Shown: positions 22,490 to 31,686, numbered from the stretch's first letter. The stretch: 34,150 bases of DNA from JAFMIT01 sp044341215 (GCA_044341215.1 JBIISC010000012.1:1-34150), one strand, 5' to 3'. Notes: generated by a model from the letters alone, not told the origin. Numbers and translations: made by a program.

Positions 22490-23596
22490 ATGAAACTACA
22501 GCCCGGCGAGTTGATTCTCACAGCTCCTAAAAAAGGCCTTCCGCCAAAGCATTTAGTCGATTACTCGCTTGCTGAGCGAAAGGCTGCTTTTGCAGAGGCT
22601 GGAATCCCTGCCTATCGAGCAGATCAGGTTTCTCGCCATTGGTTTGGCCACCTATCTGACGACTCCACTGAGTGGACAGATATTCCCGATGCTACAGCGA
22701 CAGACATTAAAGAGAAATTCCTGCCAAATTTATTGACTCCTGTTCGTAATCTTGATTGCGACAATGGCACCACGGTAAAAACAGTTTGGCGTTTACACGA
22801 TGGATCGTTGGTGGAAAGCGTTTTGATGCGCTATCCAGAACGCATCACTATGTGCATTTCTTCGCAAGCAGGTTGCGGAATGAATTGCCCATTTTGTGCA
22901 ACTGGTCAAGGTGGATTGACTCGCAATCTTTCAAGTGCCGAAATCGTTGAACAAGTTTTGGCTGGTGCTCGGGCATTAAAACGCGGTGAAGTAGCTGGTG
23001 GTGAAGGTCGAGTTTCAAACGTTGTGTTCATGGGAATGGGCGAGCCACTTGCAAACTACGAACGCACCCTCGGTGCAATTCGACGTTTGGTGCAACCAAA
23101 TCCCGAAGGTCTTGGAATTTCCACACGAAGTATCACAGTTTCAACAGTTGGTTTGGTGCCAAAGATTTTGCAACTTGCAAAAGAAGGAATGCAACTTCGG
23201 TTAGCAGTTTCGCTGCACGCACCAGACGATGAGTTGCGCGACACACTTGTGCCAATCAATACTCGTCACAAAGTGAAGGACGTATTGAATGCGGCCTGGA
23301 CTTATGCAGAAGCAACCGGTCGCAGAGTTTCAATTGAGTATGCGTTAATCAAAGACATAAATGATCAAGCATGGCGAGCTGATCTACTTGGTCAAATGCT
23401 CGCTGGAAAACTTGTGCATGTGAATTTGATTCCACTAAATCCAACTCCTGGTTCAATCTGGACTGCTTCAAATCCACGCGATGAGAAAGAGTTTGTTCGC
23501 AGACTCGAGTCTCATGGATTGACGGTCACGGTCCGAGACACCCGCGGACGCGAAATTGATGGCGCTTGCGGTCAGTTAGCAGCAGTCGAAAAATAG
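22490..23596 (+). CDS. rlmN: Dual-specificity 23S rRNA/tRNA (adenine-C2) methyltransferase RlmN
   Basis: RlmN (368 residues) is a radical-SAM enzyme that methylates A2503 of 23S rRNA and A37 of some tRNAs. The 4Fe-4S ligands are C129, C133 and C136 (CGMNCPFC). The two mechanistic cysteines appear as C122 (MCISSQ) and C360 (GACGQL). GMGEPLANY and SLHAPDDELRD are also characteristic. The ATG follows the cdsA stop directly. In most actinobacteria dxr lies downstream; here a polyamine module does. Confidence 0.97.
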   Translation: MKLQPGELILTAPKKGLPPKHLVDYSLAERKAAFAEAGIPAYRADQVSRHWFGHLSDDSTEWTDIPDATATDIKEKFLPNLLTPVRNLDCDNGTTVKTVWRLHDGSLVESVLMRYPERITMCISSQAGCGMNCPFCATGQGGLTRNLSSAEIVEQVLAGARALKRGEVAGGEGRVSNVVFMGMGEPLANYERTLGAIRRLVQPNPEGLGISTRSITVSTVGLVPKILQLAKEGMQLRLAVSLHAPDDELRDTLVPINTRHKVKDVLNAAWTYAEATGRRVSIEYALIKDINDQAWRADLLGQMLAGKLVHVNLIPLNPTPGSIWTASNPRDEKEFVRRLESHGLTVTVRDTRGREIDGACGQLAAVEK

Positions 23597-23603
23597 GGCA
23601 AAA

Positions 23604-23621
23604 GTTGTGGGATACCTCACA
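23604..23621. promoter_or_regulatory. CRP/GlxR-like palindrome upstream of polyamine operon
   Basis: TTGTGGGATACCTCACAA has perfect TTGTG/CACAA arms. Read as TGTGG-N6-TCACA it differs by one base from the CRP-type consensus TGTGA-N6-TCACA, also used by actinobacterial GlxR/Crp. It lies 154 bases before the likely dehydrogenase start. The alternative is a weak rlmN terminator hairpin, but no T-run follows. No clear promoter was found in the remaining gap. Confidence 0.3.
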
Positions 23622-23774
23622 AAATCTCGCTTAAAGCCCCCGATTGGGTCATTGCTCGGTAAATCTTGGAATTCGAGCCGAAAAAGTTTCCCTAGAGGCT
23701 AGCGAAATGCCTCACGGTCAACTACCTTGGGCCTCAATTACCAACGGATAAGCCAAGGCAAAGTGAGGGCGTAC

Positions 23775-25205
23775 GTGCGCACAGCTGAGAATTTCATCAA
23801 CGGGGAATCTCGACCATCATCAAGTGGTCAAACCACAGACTTAATAAATCCGACTTCAGGCGAAGTTTTCGCAAAGGCTCCAGTCTCAACTCAAAAAGAT
23901 GTTGACGACGCATACGCAGCCGCGAAAGAAGCATTCCCAGTCTGGCGTGATGCCACACCAGCGACGAGACAAAAAGCGTTGCTCGACATTGCAGATCTTT
24001 TCGTCAAGCACTCAGATGAAATCGTTCAACTTGAATGTGAGAACACCGGTAAGCCAATTGCGGTGACCAATTCTGAAGAAGTTCCACCAATGATTGATCA
24101 AATCAGATTCTTTGCTGGCGCAGCTCGAATTCTTGAAGGAAAAAGTGCCGGTGAATACATGGCTGGTTTCACTTCGTTTGTGCGCCGCGAGCCAATTGGC
24201 GTTATTGGACAAGTAACTCCATGGAACTATCCAATGATGATGGCAGTATGGAAATTTGCACCTGCGATTGCAGCGGGCAATACCGTTGTGCTTAAACCTT
24301 CTGACACCACACCGCTTTCAACAATTCGTATGGCGCAATTGATGGGCGAGGTTTTACCTAAAGGTGTATTCAACGTAATTGCTGGAGATCGTGACACAGG
24401 CCGTATGGTTGTGGAACATAAAACTCCACAAATGGTTGCAATCACTGGTTCGGTTCGCGCAGGTATGGAAGTTGCGGGCTCAGCAGCTAAGAATTTAAAA
24501 CGGGTCCATCTCGAACTTGGTGGCAAAGCACCAGTTGTGGTGTTTGAAGATGCGGATATTGAAGCAGCAGCAGAATGGCTGGCAGTTGCAGGATATTTCA
24601 ATGCTGGCCAAGACTGCACCGCAGCCACACGTCTTTTAGTTGCTGACAAAATCTACGACAAGTTTGTTGCAGCCTTAGCTGAGCAAGCAAAAAATACCGC
24701 CACCACTATCGAAGGTGGAATTGCGGGAGATGGCTTTGTGCCACCGGTTAACAATGCAAATCAGTTATCACGAGTTTTAGGCTTCCTAGAGCGCACGCCA
24801 AAGCACGCAGAGATTGTGGCTGGTGGTGCACGTCAAGATAGCAAGGGCTTCTATATCGAGCCAACCGTCGTGGCTAATCTTTTGCAAGATGATGAAATGA
24901 TTCAACAAGAAATTTTCGGGCCGGTTATGACCATCCAAAGGTTCAAAACTGAAGAACAGGCAATCGAATGGGCCAATGGCGTTGATTACGGTCTAGCCTC
25001 GAGTGTTTGGACACGCGACTTCGCTAGGGCAATGCGAATGTCTAAATACCTAGACTTCGGTGCTGTGTGGATCAATACTCATATTCCGATAGTTGCTGAA
25101 ATGCCACATGGTGGCTTTAAGCATTCAGGTTACGGCAAAGATTTATCAATGTACGGCTTTGAAGATTACACACGCATTAAACATGTTATGGCATCACTCA
25201 CATAA
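23775..25205 (+). CDS. patD: Aldehyde dehydrogenase, probably 4-aminobutyraldehyde dehydrogenase
   Basis: This NAD(P)+-dependent dehydrogenase (476 residues) most resembles PatD/YdcW, which oxidises 4-aminobutyraldehyde to GABA. Visible are GQVTPWNYPMMMAVWKFAPA and NTVVLKPSD in the cofactor fold, general base E247 (LELGGKAP), and nucleophile C281 in FNAGQDCTAATRLLV, the form typical of PatD-like enzymes. The polyamine neighbours support that substrate, though betaine-aldehyde activity is possible. GTG 23775 is chosen: GAGGG is 5 bases upstream and the N-terminus fits. The frame is open from TTG 23727, and GTG 23763 is another option. Confidence 0.88.
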   Translation: MRTAENFINGESRPSSSGQTTDLINPTSGEVFAKAPVSTQKDVDDAYAAAKEAFPVWRDATPATRQKALLDIADLFVKHSDEIVQLECENTGKPIAVTNSEEVPPMIDQIRFFAGAARILEGKSAGEYMAGFTSFVRREPIGVIGQVTPWNYPMMMAVWKFAPAIAAGNTVVLKPSDTTPLSTIRMAQLMGEVLPKGVFNVIAGDRDTGRMVVEHKTPQMVAITGSVRAGMEVAGSAAKNLKRVHLELGGKAPVVVFEDADIEAAAEWLAVAGYFNAGQDCTAATRLLVADKIYDKFVAALAEQAKNTATTIEGGIAGDGFVPPVNNANQLSRVLGFLERTPKHAEIVAGGARQDSKGFYIEPTVVANLLQDDEMIQQEIFGPVMTIQRFKTEEQAIEWANGVDYGLASSVWTRDFARAMRMSKYLDFGAVWINTHIPIVAEMPHGGFKHSGYGKDLSMYGFEDYTRIKHVMASLT

Positions 25206-25218
25206 AGGAAAGAAGAAT

Positions 25219-26409
25219 ATGGAAAAGAAACCGCTAGACCCAGAAACTCGAGAATTTCTTAATGCGATGTCACGCCGCAGGCTTTTGCAAGTTGGTGCAA
25301 TTGGTGGCGCAGCTGCAGTTGCAACTGCATGTGGTGTTGGTAGCTCAAGCCCAAGCCCGACAAAAGTAAAAGACTTGTCGGACAAAGAAAAATTCTTTAA
25401 TTGGTCCACTTGGATCGACTACATCGATATTGATGATGCGGGCAACTATCCAACCCTTGAAATTTTCCAGGAACAAACTGGAATCAAAGTTGAATACAAA
25501 GAGGATTACAACGACAACGATGAATTCCTCGCAAAAGTTCGCACTCAGCTAGAAGCTGGACAGGGAACTGGTCGGGACATCGTCACTCCAACAGACTGGA
25601 TGGCTGGTTACTGGATTCGTAAAGGATATGCTCAAAAAATCACAGCCGCGAATGTTCCTAATTCAGTAAATATGGGAGATGCTTGGAAAGGCGTTGGCTT
25701 CGATCCAAACCGCGAATTCAGTTTGCCTTGGCAAAGTGGATTTGGTGGCATCGGATGGAACCGGGCAAAACTCAAGGAACTTACTGGTAAAAGTGAATTA
25801 ACTTCACTCGATGAACTTTGGGATCCAAAGCTAAAGGGACGCGTTACCTTGCTCAGCGAATGGCGGGACACTATTGGGGTGACTCTCCAAGCCATGGGAC
25901 TCGATGCAAGCAACTTCGCTGAGTCTGACTTTGCGGATGCAATTGCTTTGCTTCAAGAACAAATTGATAAAGGTCAAATTCGCGCTGTCATGGGCAATGA
26001 TTACAAGACTGCAATGGCTCGCGGCGATGTTGTCGCAGCAATCGCGTGGTCTGGTGACTTGCTAAACAACACCGCTAAATACGGTTTCGCTGTGCCTGAA
26101 TCCGGTGGCACCTTGTGGACTGACAACATGATCATTCCAATTGGTGCTACACATAAGAAGAACGCTGAGAAGTGGATGAACTTCTACTACGAGCCAGAAA
26201 ACGCTGCTCGGATTGCTGCTTATGTAAATTACATCACGCCGGTGGCGGGTGCTCAAGCAGCTATGGAAAAAATCGATCCATCAATGGTTAACAACGAAGC
26301 CATTTTCCCAACTGATGCAACACTCTCACGTGTCAAGACATTCATGGCGTTGAGTGATGCTCAGCAAGCATCATTTACCGACCAATTCAGCACGCTTTCT
26401 GGTGCATAA
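25219..26409 (+). CDS. potD: Polyamine ABC transporter substrate-binding lipoprotein (PotD/PotF-like)
   Basis: This 396-residue extracellular binding protein belongs to the spermidine/putrescine family. The N-terminus has a twin-arginine-like SRRRLLQ (18-24), a hydrophobic stretch and a lipobox ending in C38 (ATAC), so it is probably a Tat-exported lipoprotein. The mature part has FFNWSTWIDYID, DIVTPTDWMAGYWIRKG, and VVAAIAWSGDLL, all usual in PotD/PotF. Ligand cannot be fixed from sequence. AAAGGAAAGAAG precedes the ATG at 25219. It lies 13 bases after the dehydrogenase and 18 before the ATPase gene. Confidence 0.9.
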   Translation: MEKKPLDPETREFLNAMSRRRLLQVGAIGGAAAVATACGVGSSSPSPTKVKDLSDKEKFFNWSTWIDYIDIDDAGNYPTLEIFQEQTGIKVEYKEDYNDNDEFLAKVRTQLEAGQGTGRDIVTPTDWMAGYWIRKGYAQKITAANVPNSVNMGDAWKGVGFDPNREFSLPWQSGFGGIGWNRAKLKELTGKSELTSLDELWDPKLKGRVTLLSEWRDTIGVTLQAMGLDASNFAESDFADAIALLQEQIDKGQIRAVMGNDYKTAMARGDVVAAIAWSGDLLNNTAKYGFAVPESGGTLWTDNMIIPIGATHKKNAEKWMNFYYEPENAARIAAYVNYITPVAGAQAAMEKIDPSMVNNEAIFPTDATLSRVKTFMALSDAQQASFTDQFSTLSGA

Positions 26410-26427
26410 CTAGCGAAAGGAAGTTCG

Positions 26428-27588
26428 GTGGCGGTAGCTGTTGAACACTCAAAAGTTGAAGACCTACATCTCGTCAATTTGACGAAATCTTTTGGGGCTT
26501 TTACCGCCGTCGATAATCTTTCTTTAACGATTCCGGCAGGGTCGTTCTTTGCCTTACTTGGTCCTTCAGGTTGCGGTAAAACTACAACTTTGCGGATGGT
26601 GGCAGGTTTAGATCAACCAACCGAAGGTCAGATTAAATTGGGTGATCGAGACATCACCACTCTTCGGCCATATAAGCGCAACATCAATACGGTTTTTCAA
26701 TCATATGCGTTATTTCCTCACTTAGACATTTTTGAAAACGTAGCTTTTGGTTTGCGTCGAAAAGGCATTAAAGGTAAAGATGTAGACACCCGCGTGAATG
26801 ATGTGCTTGAACTAATCGAATTGTCGCACCTTGCAGGTCGCAAACCAGTTCAATTATCTGGCGGCCAACAGCAACGGGTGGCAGTAGCTCGGGCACTTGT
26901 AAACAACCCAGATGTACTTTTATTAGATGAGCCACTTGGTGCATTGGACTTGAAGTTGCGCCGGCAAATGCAAATTGAATTGAAGCGAATTCAATCTGAA
27001 GTTGGAACCACGTTCGTGCACGTTACTCATGACCAAGAAGAAGCTATGACAATGGCTGACACCATTGCGGTTATGAACCAAGGCCTAATCGAGCAAATGG
27101 GTGCGCCTGAAACTATGTATGAACTTCCTCAGACTGCTTTCGTGGCAAACTTTCTAGGTCAAAGCAACCTTGTTGAAGGCCGAGTGAGTGCTGACGAAGG
27201 TGAAAACCTAGTTGTTGATGTTCCAGGTGGTTTAGTTCGTGTTCCAAAGAATCGAGCAACCGACCACGCAGGCAAAGTTGTGGTGGGTGTGAGACCAGAA
27301 AAAATGTGGGTAGTTTCAAGCGATGCTCACGAAATTGAAAATTTTGTCCGCGGCACAGTTGTCGACGTTGCGTTTAGCGGCGTCTCCATCCAATACACAG
27401 TTGAATCTGAGTGGGGAAGAACGATAAGTTGCTTTGAGCAAAATTTGGATGTTGAAAAACGTGTGATAGTCGGTGAAAATGTCAAAATCGCATTTGAAAT
27501 CGACAACACATTTGGACTAGATGGTGGCGAAGATTTGGAAGCGGGCATCGAGCAAATCGATCCAGATTTAGATTCAGACAGCGAATAG
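26428..27588 (+). CDS. potA: Polyamine ABC transporter ATP-binding protein (PotA-like)
   Basis: This 386-residue ATPase powers the importer. All motifs are intact: Walker A GPSGCGKT (45-52), Q-loop FQSYALFPH, signature LSGGQ (143-147), Walker B LLLDEP (164-169), and switch H201 in HVTHDQEEA. A C-terminal TOBE domain from about residue 240 is typical of the spermidine/putrescine subfamily and may sense substrate. GTG start with AAAGGAAG about 6 bases upstream. It lies 2 bases before the first permease gene. Confidence 0.95.
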   Translation: MAVAVEHSKVEDLHLVNLTKSFGAFTAVDNLSLTIPAGSFFALLGPSGCGKTTTLRMVAGLDQPTEGQIKLGDRDITTLRPYKRNINTVFQSYALFPHLDIFENVAFGLRRKGIKGKDVDTRVNDVLELIELSHLAGRKPVQLSGGQQQRVAVARALVNNPDVLLLDEPLGALDLKLRRQMQIELKRIQSEVGTTFVHVTHDQEEAMTMADTIAVMNQGLIEQMGAPETMYELPQTAFVANFLGQSNLVEGRVSADEGENLVVDVPGGLVRVPKNRATDHAGKVVVGVRPEKMWVVSSDAHEIENFVRGTVVDVAFSGVSIQYTVESEWGRTISCFEQNLDVEKRVIVGENVKIAFEIDNTFGLDGGEDLEAGIEQIDPDLDSDSE

Positions 27589-27590
27589 CA

Positions 27591-28481
27591 ATGGTTGCGA
27601 TACTTTCAAAAAGACCAGGTGCTTCATCCTCTGGTCCGACAGCTCGAGGGCGCAAGGTCACGCCATATATTCTGCTTTTCCCTGGCATGGCTTGGCTGAC
27701 AGTTTTTTTCATCGTCCCGCTTTTTTCACTATTGTCAACATCACTAATGCAACGTGTTGGAATTGATGAATTTGCTCCAGCCTTACAAGTTGCAAATTAC
27801 ACCGACGCATTTACGACATATATTGATAAATACCTTCTCTCTTTCAAATATGCTGGCATAGCAACCGTGTTAGCCCTGGCTATTGCGTATCCACTCGCAT
27901 ATTTCATTGCATTTAAGAGTGGTAAGTGGAAAAACTTTTTGCTTGTGCTAGTCGTAGCGCCATTCTTTGCATCTTTCTTGATTCGAACTTACGCCTGGCA
28001 AACCATTTTGACCGATGATGGAGTAATCAATCAATTTGTAGCCGGTTTAGGGATTTTGCCTGAAAACCGCCTACTTGCAACCCCAATAGCGGTAGTAGCT
28101 GGTCTTACCTACAACTTCTTACCGTTTATGACACTGCCTCTATATTCTTCTTTGGATCGAATAGATCCGCGCCTGATTGAAGCCGCAAATGATTTATATG
28201 CTAAGCCTTTTGCTGGATTTAGAAAAGTAACTGTTCCTTTGTCAATGCCAGGCGTGGTGGCGGGAACATTATTGACCTTTATTCCGGCTGCGGGTGATTA
28301 CATCAATGCTGTTTTACTTGGTGGACCGAACGACAAGATGATTGGTTACACTATTCAAGCTCGCTTTGTGCAGATGCGTGATTATCCAACTGCTGCCGCT
28401 CTTTCCTTTGTTTTGCTTGCAATGATTCTTATCTTGGTGATGAGTTATGTCCGTAAGGCCGGAACTGAGGAACTTCTATGA
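27591..28481 (+). CDS. potB: Polyamine ABC transporter permease (PotB-like)
   Basis: This 296-residue inner-membrane permease has six predicted helices, the first at about residues 24-46. The EAA loop that docks on the ATPase reads EAANDLYAKPFAGFRKV, followed by PLSMPGVVAG. The periplasmic loop after helix 1 is long, as in PotB. It overlaps the second permease gene by 4 bases (ATGA). The two should form the heterodimeric channel. Confidence 0.94.
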   Translation: MVAILSKRPGASSSGPTARGRKVTPYILLFPGMAWLTVFFIVPLFSLLSTSLMQRVGIDEFAPALQVANYTDAFTTYIDKYLLSFKYAGIATVLALAIAYPLAYFIAFKSGKWKNFLLVLVVAPFFASFLIRTYAWQTILTDDGVINQFVAGLGILPENRLLATPIAVVAGLTYNFLPFMTLPLYSSLDRIDPRLIEAANDLYAKPFAGFRKVTVPLSMPGVVAGTLLTFIPAAGDYINAVLLGGPNDKMIGYTIQARFVQMRDYPTAAALSFVLLAMILILVMSYVRKAGTEELL

Positions 28482-29305
28482 CAAAAGTTGTTTCCCGGCC
28501 ATCGTTTTCCCACCGAGCTAATTTTTGGGTGCGCGATCACCTGATCGTGTTTTACGGAATCGCTGCTTTGATTTACTTATTTGCGCCAATTGTTGTGGTT
28601 GCAATTTTCTCTTTTAATATGCCCGAGGGTCGTTCGAATAGCACTTGGAACTATTTCTCACTCGATGCTTGGACAAATATTTGTCGAGATCAAAACATTT
28701 GCGCGTCGCTGCAAACATCTTTACAGATTGGTTTAGGTTCAACCATTCTGGCGACCATTCTCGGCACTTTGATTTCCTTTGCATTAGTGCGCCATCGTTT
28801 TCATGGCCGTTCAACAACTAACCTTTTAATCTTTTTGCCGATGGCAACCCCAGAAGTAGTGCTGGGTGCTTCGTTGTTGGCATTATTCCTTTCGATTGGC
28901 TTACCGCTCGGTCCAATCACAGTTTTTATTGCTCATACGATGTTTTGCATCTCTTTTGTGGTCGTAACGGTTAAGGCACGTTTGCAAGGAATGGATCCGC
29001 GCCTCGAAGAGGCGGCTCAAGATTTGTATGCTGACGAAAAAGCCACTTTCAGATACGTAACTTTGCCGCTGGTGTCACCTGGTATTGCAGCGGCAGCACT
29101 ACTTTCGTTTTCACTCTCGTTTGATGATTACATCATTACTAGCTTTAACAGCGGCACAACGGTCACCTTCCCAATGTATGTCTGGGGTGCCGCACAACGA
29201 GGAATTCCTGCCCAGGTAAACGTAATCGGAACGATTATGTTCGTGGGGTCATTGACTATGGTGTTGGTTGCACAGGCCGTCGGTCGCGCTCGGCACAAGC
29301 GATAG
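28478..29305 (+). CDS. potC: Polyamine ABC transporter permease (PotC-like)
   Basis: This 275-residue permease has six predicted helices and the EAA loop LEEAAQDLYADEKATFRYV, followed by PLVSPGIAAAALLSFSLSFDDYI, a PotC hallmark, given here in two parts by its domain border. The extracellular loop (about 52-78) has two cysteines, C70 and C75, that could form a disulphide. It starts inside the potB stop. Its TAG stop overlaps a -10 box for the ureohydrolase gene. Confidence 0.94.
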   Translation: MTKVVSRPSFSHRANFWVRDHLIVFYGIAALIYLFAPIVVVAIFSFNMPEGRSNSTWNYFSLDAWTNICRDQNICASLQTSLQIGLGSTILATILGTLISFALVRHRFHGRSTTNLLIFLPMATPEVVLGASLLALFLSIGLPLGPITVFIAHTMFCISFVVVTVKARLQGMDPRLEEAAQDLYADEKATFRYVTLPLVSPGIAAAALLSFSLSFDDYIITSFNSGTTVTFPMYVWGAAQRGIPAQVNVIGTIMFVGSLTMVLVAQAVGRARHKR

Positions 29306-29308
29306 ATT
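29303..29308 (+). promoter_or_regulatory. Candidate -10 box of a leaderless mRNA (ureohydrolase)
   Basis: TAGATT begins on the potC stop and ends 6 bases before the ATG at 29315, where no Shine-Dalgarno exists. The gene may thus be made both from the operon mRNA and from its own leaderless one. Confidence 0.4.
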
Positions 29309-29314
29309 TGGTGC

Positions 29315-30328
29315 ATGACTAGATACGGATCGCAGTTCGGACCAGACATTACTTTTTTGGGTATTCCAGCGATTGATGTGGACGATGCCAAAGCTCTAGC
29401 TGCAGCTGATGTGGTAATTGTGGGCGCGCCTTTTGATGGTGGTACGAGCTACCGAGCCGGTGCCCGATTCGGCCCAAGTGCAATCCGCGGAACCGACTAT
29501 CTACCTCACGATGGGTCACGTCCTTCGCTGGCAATGCGAACAGATGGCCTCAAAGACTTAAACGTGGTTGACATGGGCGACGTAGAGATGTTTTCCGGTG
29601 ATGCCAAGACAGCATGTGAAGCTCTTGAGAAAGTAATTGAAAAAATCTCAAATGCAAACGCAATCCCGGTTGTGCTCGGCGGCGATCATACAATCACCTG
29701 GCCTGATGTAACTGGAGTTGCAAAGGCTCGTGGGTGGGGGAAAGTTGGCGTAATTCACTTTGATGCCCATGCTGACACTGGCGACATCACGTTTGGTTCG
29801 TTGATTGGCCATGGTCATCCAATGCGTCAACTTATTGAATCTGGCGCCTGCCGTGGTGATCGGTTCATTCAAATTGGGTTGCGCGGATACTGGCCAGACG
29901 CCGAAACTTTAAAGTGGATGAGCGATCAAAAGATGCGCAGTTATGAAATGACTGAAATAACTGCGCGTGGTTTCGAAACTTGCCTTGATGAGGCAATCAA
30001 GCTTGCAATGACTGATTGCGATGCGATTTTCTTATCAGTAGATGTCGACGTGGTTGATCCAGGTTCCGCACCTGGCACCGGGACACCAGAACCTGGTGGA
30101 TTATCTTCACGACAAGTTCTTGATGCAGTTCGCAAAATATGTTACGAAGTTCCAATCGTTGGCATGGACATCGTTGAAGTTGCGCCTGGTTATGACCACG
30201 CTGACATCACGGTAATGCTTGCAAACCGTATTGTGCTGGAAGCGATCTCTGCGCTATCTCGCAAAGCAATAGATGCAAAAAGTGGCCAAACTTGGAATCC
30301 AAGTCAGCCACTTCTTGATGGTCGTTAA
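29315..30328 (+). CDS. speB: Agmatinase-family ureohydrolase
   Basis: This 337-residue manganese-type ureohydrolase should release urea from a guanidino compound, most likely agmatine to putrescine. All metal ligands are present: H125 (GGDHTI), D150, H152 and D154 (HFDAHADTG), D243 and D245 (SVDVDVVDPG). The substrate loop after HADTG (GDITFGSLIGHGHPM) differs from classic SpeB, and guanidinobutyrase, which yields GABA directly, is a real alternative given the GABA-type genes around. It follows potC by 9 bases and ends 1 base from the convergent aminotransferase stop. Confidence 0.88.
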   Translation: MTRYGSQFGPDITFLGIPAIDVDDAKALAAADVVIVGAPFDGGTSYRAGARFGPSAIRGTDYLPHDGSRPSLAMRTDGLKDLNVVDMGDVEMFSGDAKTACEALEKVIEKISNANAIPVVLGGDHTITWPDVTGVAKARGWGKVGVIHFDAHADTGDITFGSLIGHGHPMRQLIESGACRGDRFIQIGLRGYWPDAETLKWMSDQKMRSYEMTEITARGFETCLDEAIKLAMTDCDAIFLSVDVDVVDPGSAPGTGTPEPGGLSSRQVLDAVRKICYEVPIVGMDIVEVAPGYDHADITVMLANRIVLEAISALSRKAIDAKSGQTWNPSQPLLDGR

Positions 30329-30329
30329 C

Positions 30330-31679
30330 TTAAGCCTTTAGTGCTTTCGCAAATTGCGCTTCAACAACGTCTAGTCCTTCTAAAATCAATTCGTCATTCA
30401 TCGTTAATGGCGGCAAGAAGCGAATCACGTTTCCATAAGTTCCAGCTGTCAGAACTAAAACACCTTCTGAGTGACACCCCTTAGCAACTGCAGTGGTGAT
30501 ATCGGAATTTGGTTCAAGCGAGCCAGGTTTAATCATTTCAATTGCAATCATGGCGCCACGACCGCGAATATCACCGATGACGTTGAATTTTGACTGCATC
30601 TTCTTAAGTCGATCAACCATCAGCTTTTCAATCTTGAGTGCTCGAGCGCTTAGATCCATTTCTTTCATAGTTCTAATTGCACCAATTGCAGCGGCACAAG
30701 CCACCGGATTTCCGCCGTATGTTCCACCTAATCCACTTGGGTGGACTGCATCCATTATTTCTGCGCGACCTGTGACACCGGCAAGCGGTAGTCCACCTGC
30801 TATTCCTTTAGCGGTTGTGATTAGGTCCGGTTCTAAATTTTCATGTTCTGATGCAAACCATTGTCCAGTTCGGCAAAAACCAGTTTGGATTTCATCAGCA
30901 ACAAAAACTATTCCTTTTTGTTTCGCGAAATCGCGGATTGCAGGAAGGAAACCAATTGTTGGAGCGATGAAGCCACCCTCACCTTGAATTGGCTCAATTA
31001 CGATTGCGGCGACATTTTCTGCGCCAACTTCTTTTTCAATCTTGAGGATTGCTGCTGCTGCAACTTCAGCGCCAGATCGAGAATCACGGAATGGATATGC
31101 AACTGGGACGCGGTAAACCTCACCAGCAAATGGTCCAAAGCCATGTTTGTAAGGCATGCTTTTTGCAGTCATTGCCATAGTCATGTTTGTGCGACCGTGG
31201 TAACCATGCTCGAAAACTACGATTGCATCTCGCTTGGTGAATACGCGAGCAATTTTCACAGCATTCTCAACTGCTTCAGCTCCACTATTGAAAAGTGCTG
31301 ATTTTTTTGCAAACTTGCCAGGCGTCAATGAGTTAAGTTCTTCGCAAACTTCCACATAGCCTTCATAAGGAGCAATCATGAAACACGTATGAGTGAATGC
31401 TGCAACTTGATCTTGCACTTCACTAACAACATGCGGGGCGCTGTTGCCAACATTGACCACTGCGATTCCGGCGCCAAGATCGATGAACGTATTTCCATCT
31501 ACATCCAAAATCACACCATCACCGGCAGCTTGCACGTAGATCGGCAAGGTTGAGCTAACTCCAGTAGACACTGCATTGTTGCGCCGAGCCATTAATTCTT
31601 TTGACTTCGGTCCTGGGATATCGGTAACAATGTTACGTTTTTGGGTGAGTCCAGGGCCACCAGTTGCATGCATTTTCAT
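30330..31679 (-). CDS. gabT: Class III aminotransferase, GABA transaminase-like
   Basis: This 449-residue PLP enzyme belongs to the GabT/PuuE group, which moves the amino group of GABA to 2-oxoglutarate, giving succinate semialdehyde. Visible are NSGAEAVENAVKIAR, FEHGYHGRTNMTMAMT, EPIQGEGGF, FVADEIQTGFCRTG and the PLP lysine K291 in TTAKGIAGGLPLAG. The N-terminal TDIPGPKS and RRNNAVSTG are typical of actinobacterial GabT. Putrescine or another diamine may also be used. The frame is open to 31772, but ATG 31679 is preferred because a complete promoter ends 7 bases before it. It is convergent with speB and divergent from rseP. Confidence 0.92.
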   Translation of the reverse strand: MKMHATGGPGLTQKRNIVTDIPGPKSKELMARRNNAVSTGVSSTLPIYVQAAGDGVILDVDGNTFIDLGAGIAVVNVGNSAPHVVSEVQDQVAAFTHTCFMIAPYEGYVEVCEELNSLTPGKFAKKSALFNSGAEAVENAVKIARVFTKRDAIVVFEHGYHGRTNMTMAMTAKSMPYKHGFGPFAGEVYRVPVAYPFRDSRSGAEVAAAAILKIEKEVGAENVAAIVIEPIQGEGGFIAPTIGFLPAIRDFAKQKGIVFVADEIQTGFCRTGQWFASEHENLEPDLITTAKGIAGGLPLAGVTGRAEIMDAVHPSGLGGTYGGNPVACAAAIGAIRTMKEMDLSARALKIEKLMVDRLKKMQSKFNVIGDIRGRGAMIAIEMIKPGSLEPNSDITTAVAKGCHSEGVLVLTAGTYGNVIRFLPPLTMNDELILEGLDVVEAQFAKALKA

Positions 31680-31686
31680 AAGACAG

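Noticed and set aside
23597..23774. Possible guanidine or other riboswitch before the polyamine operon
   Set aside because: I looked for ykkC-like conserved segments (such as ACGGNNGGG) and saw no consistent match or stem set.
30493..30987. 164-codon open frame on the plus strand over gabT
   Set aside because: Antisense shadow of the aminotransferase, whose catalytic motifs are read on the minus strand.
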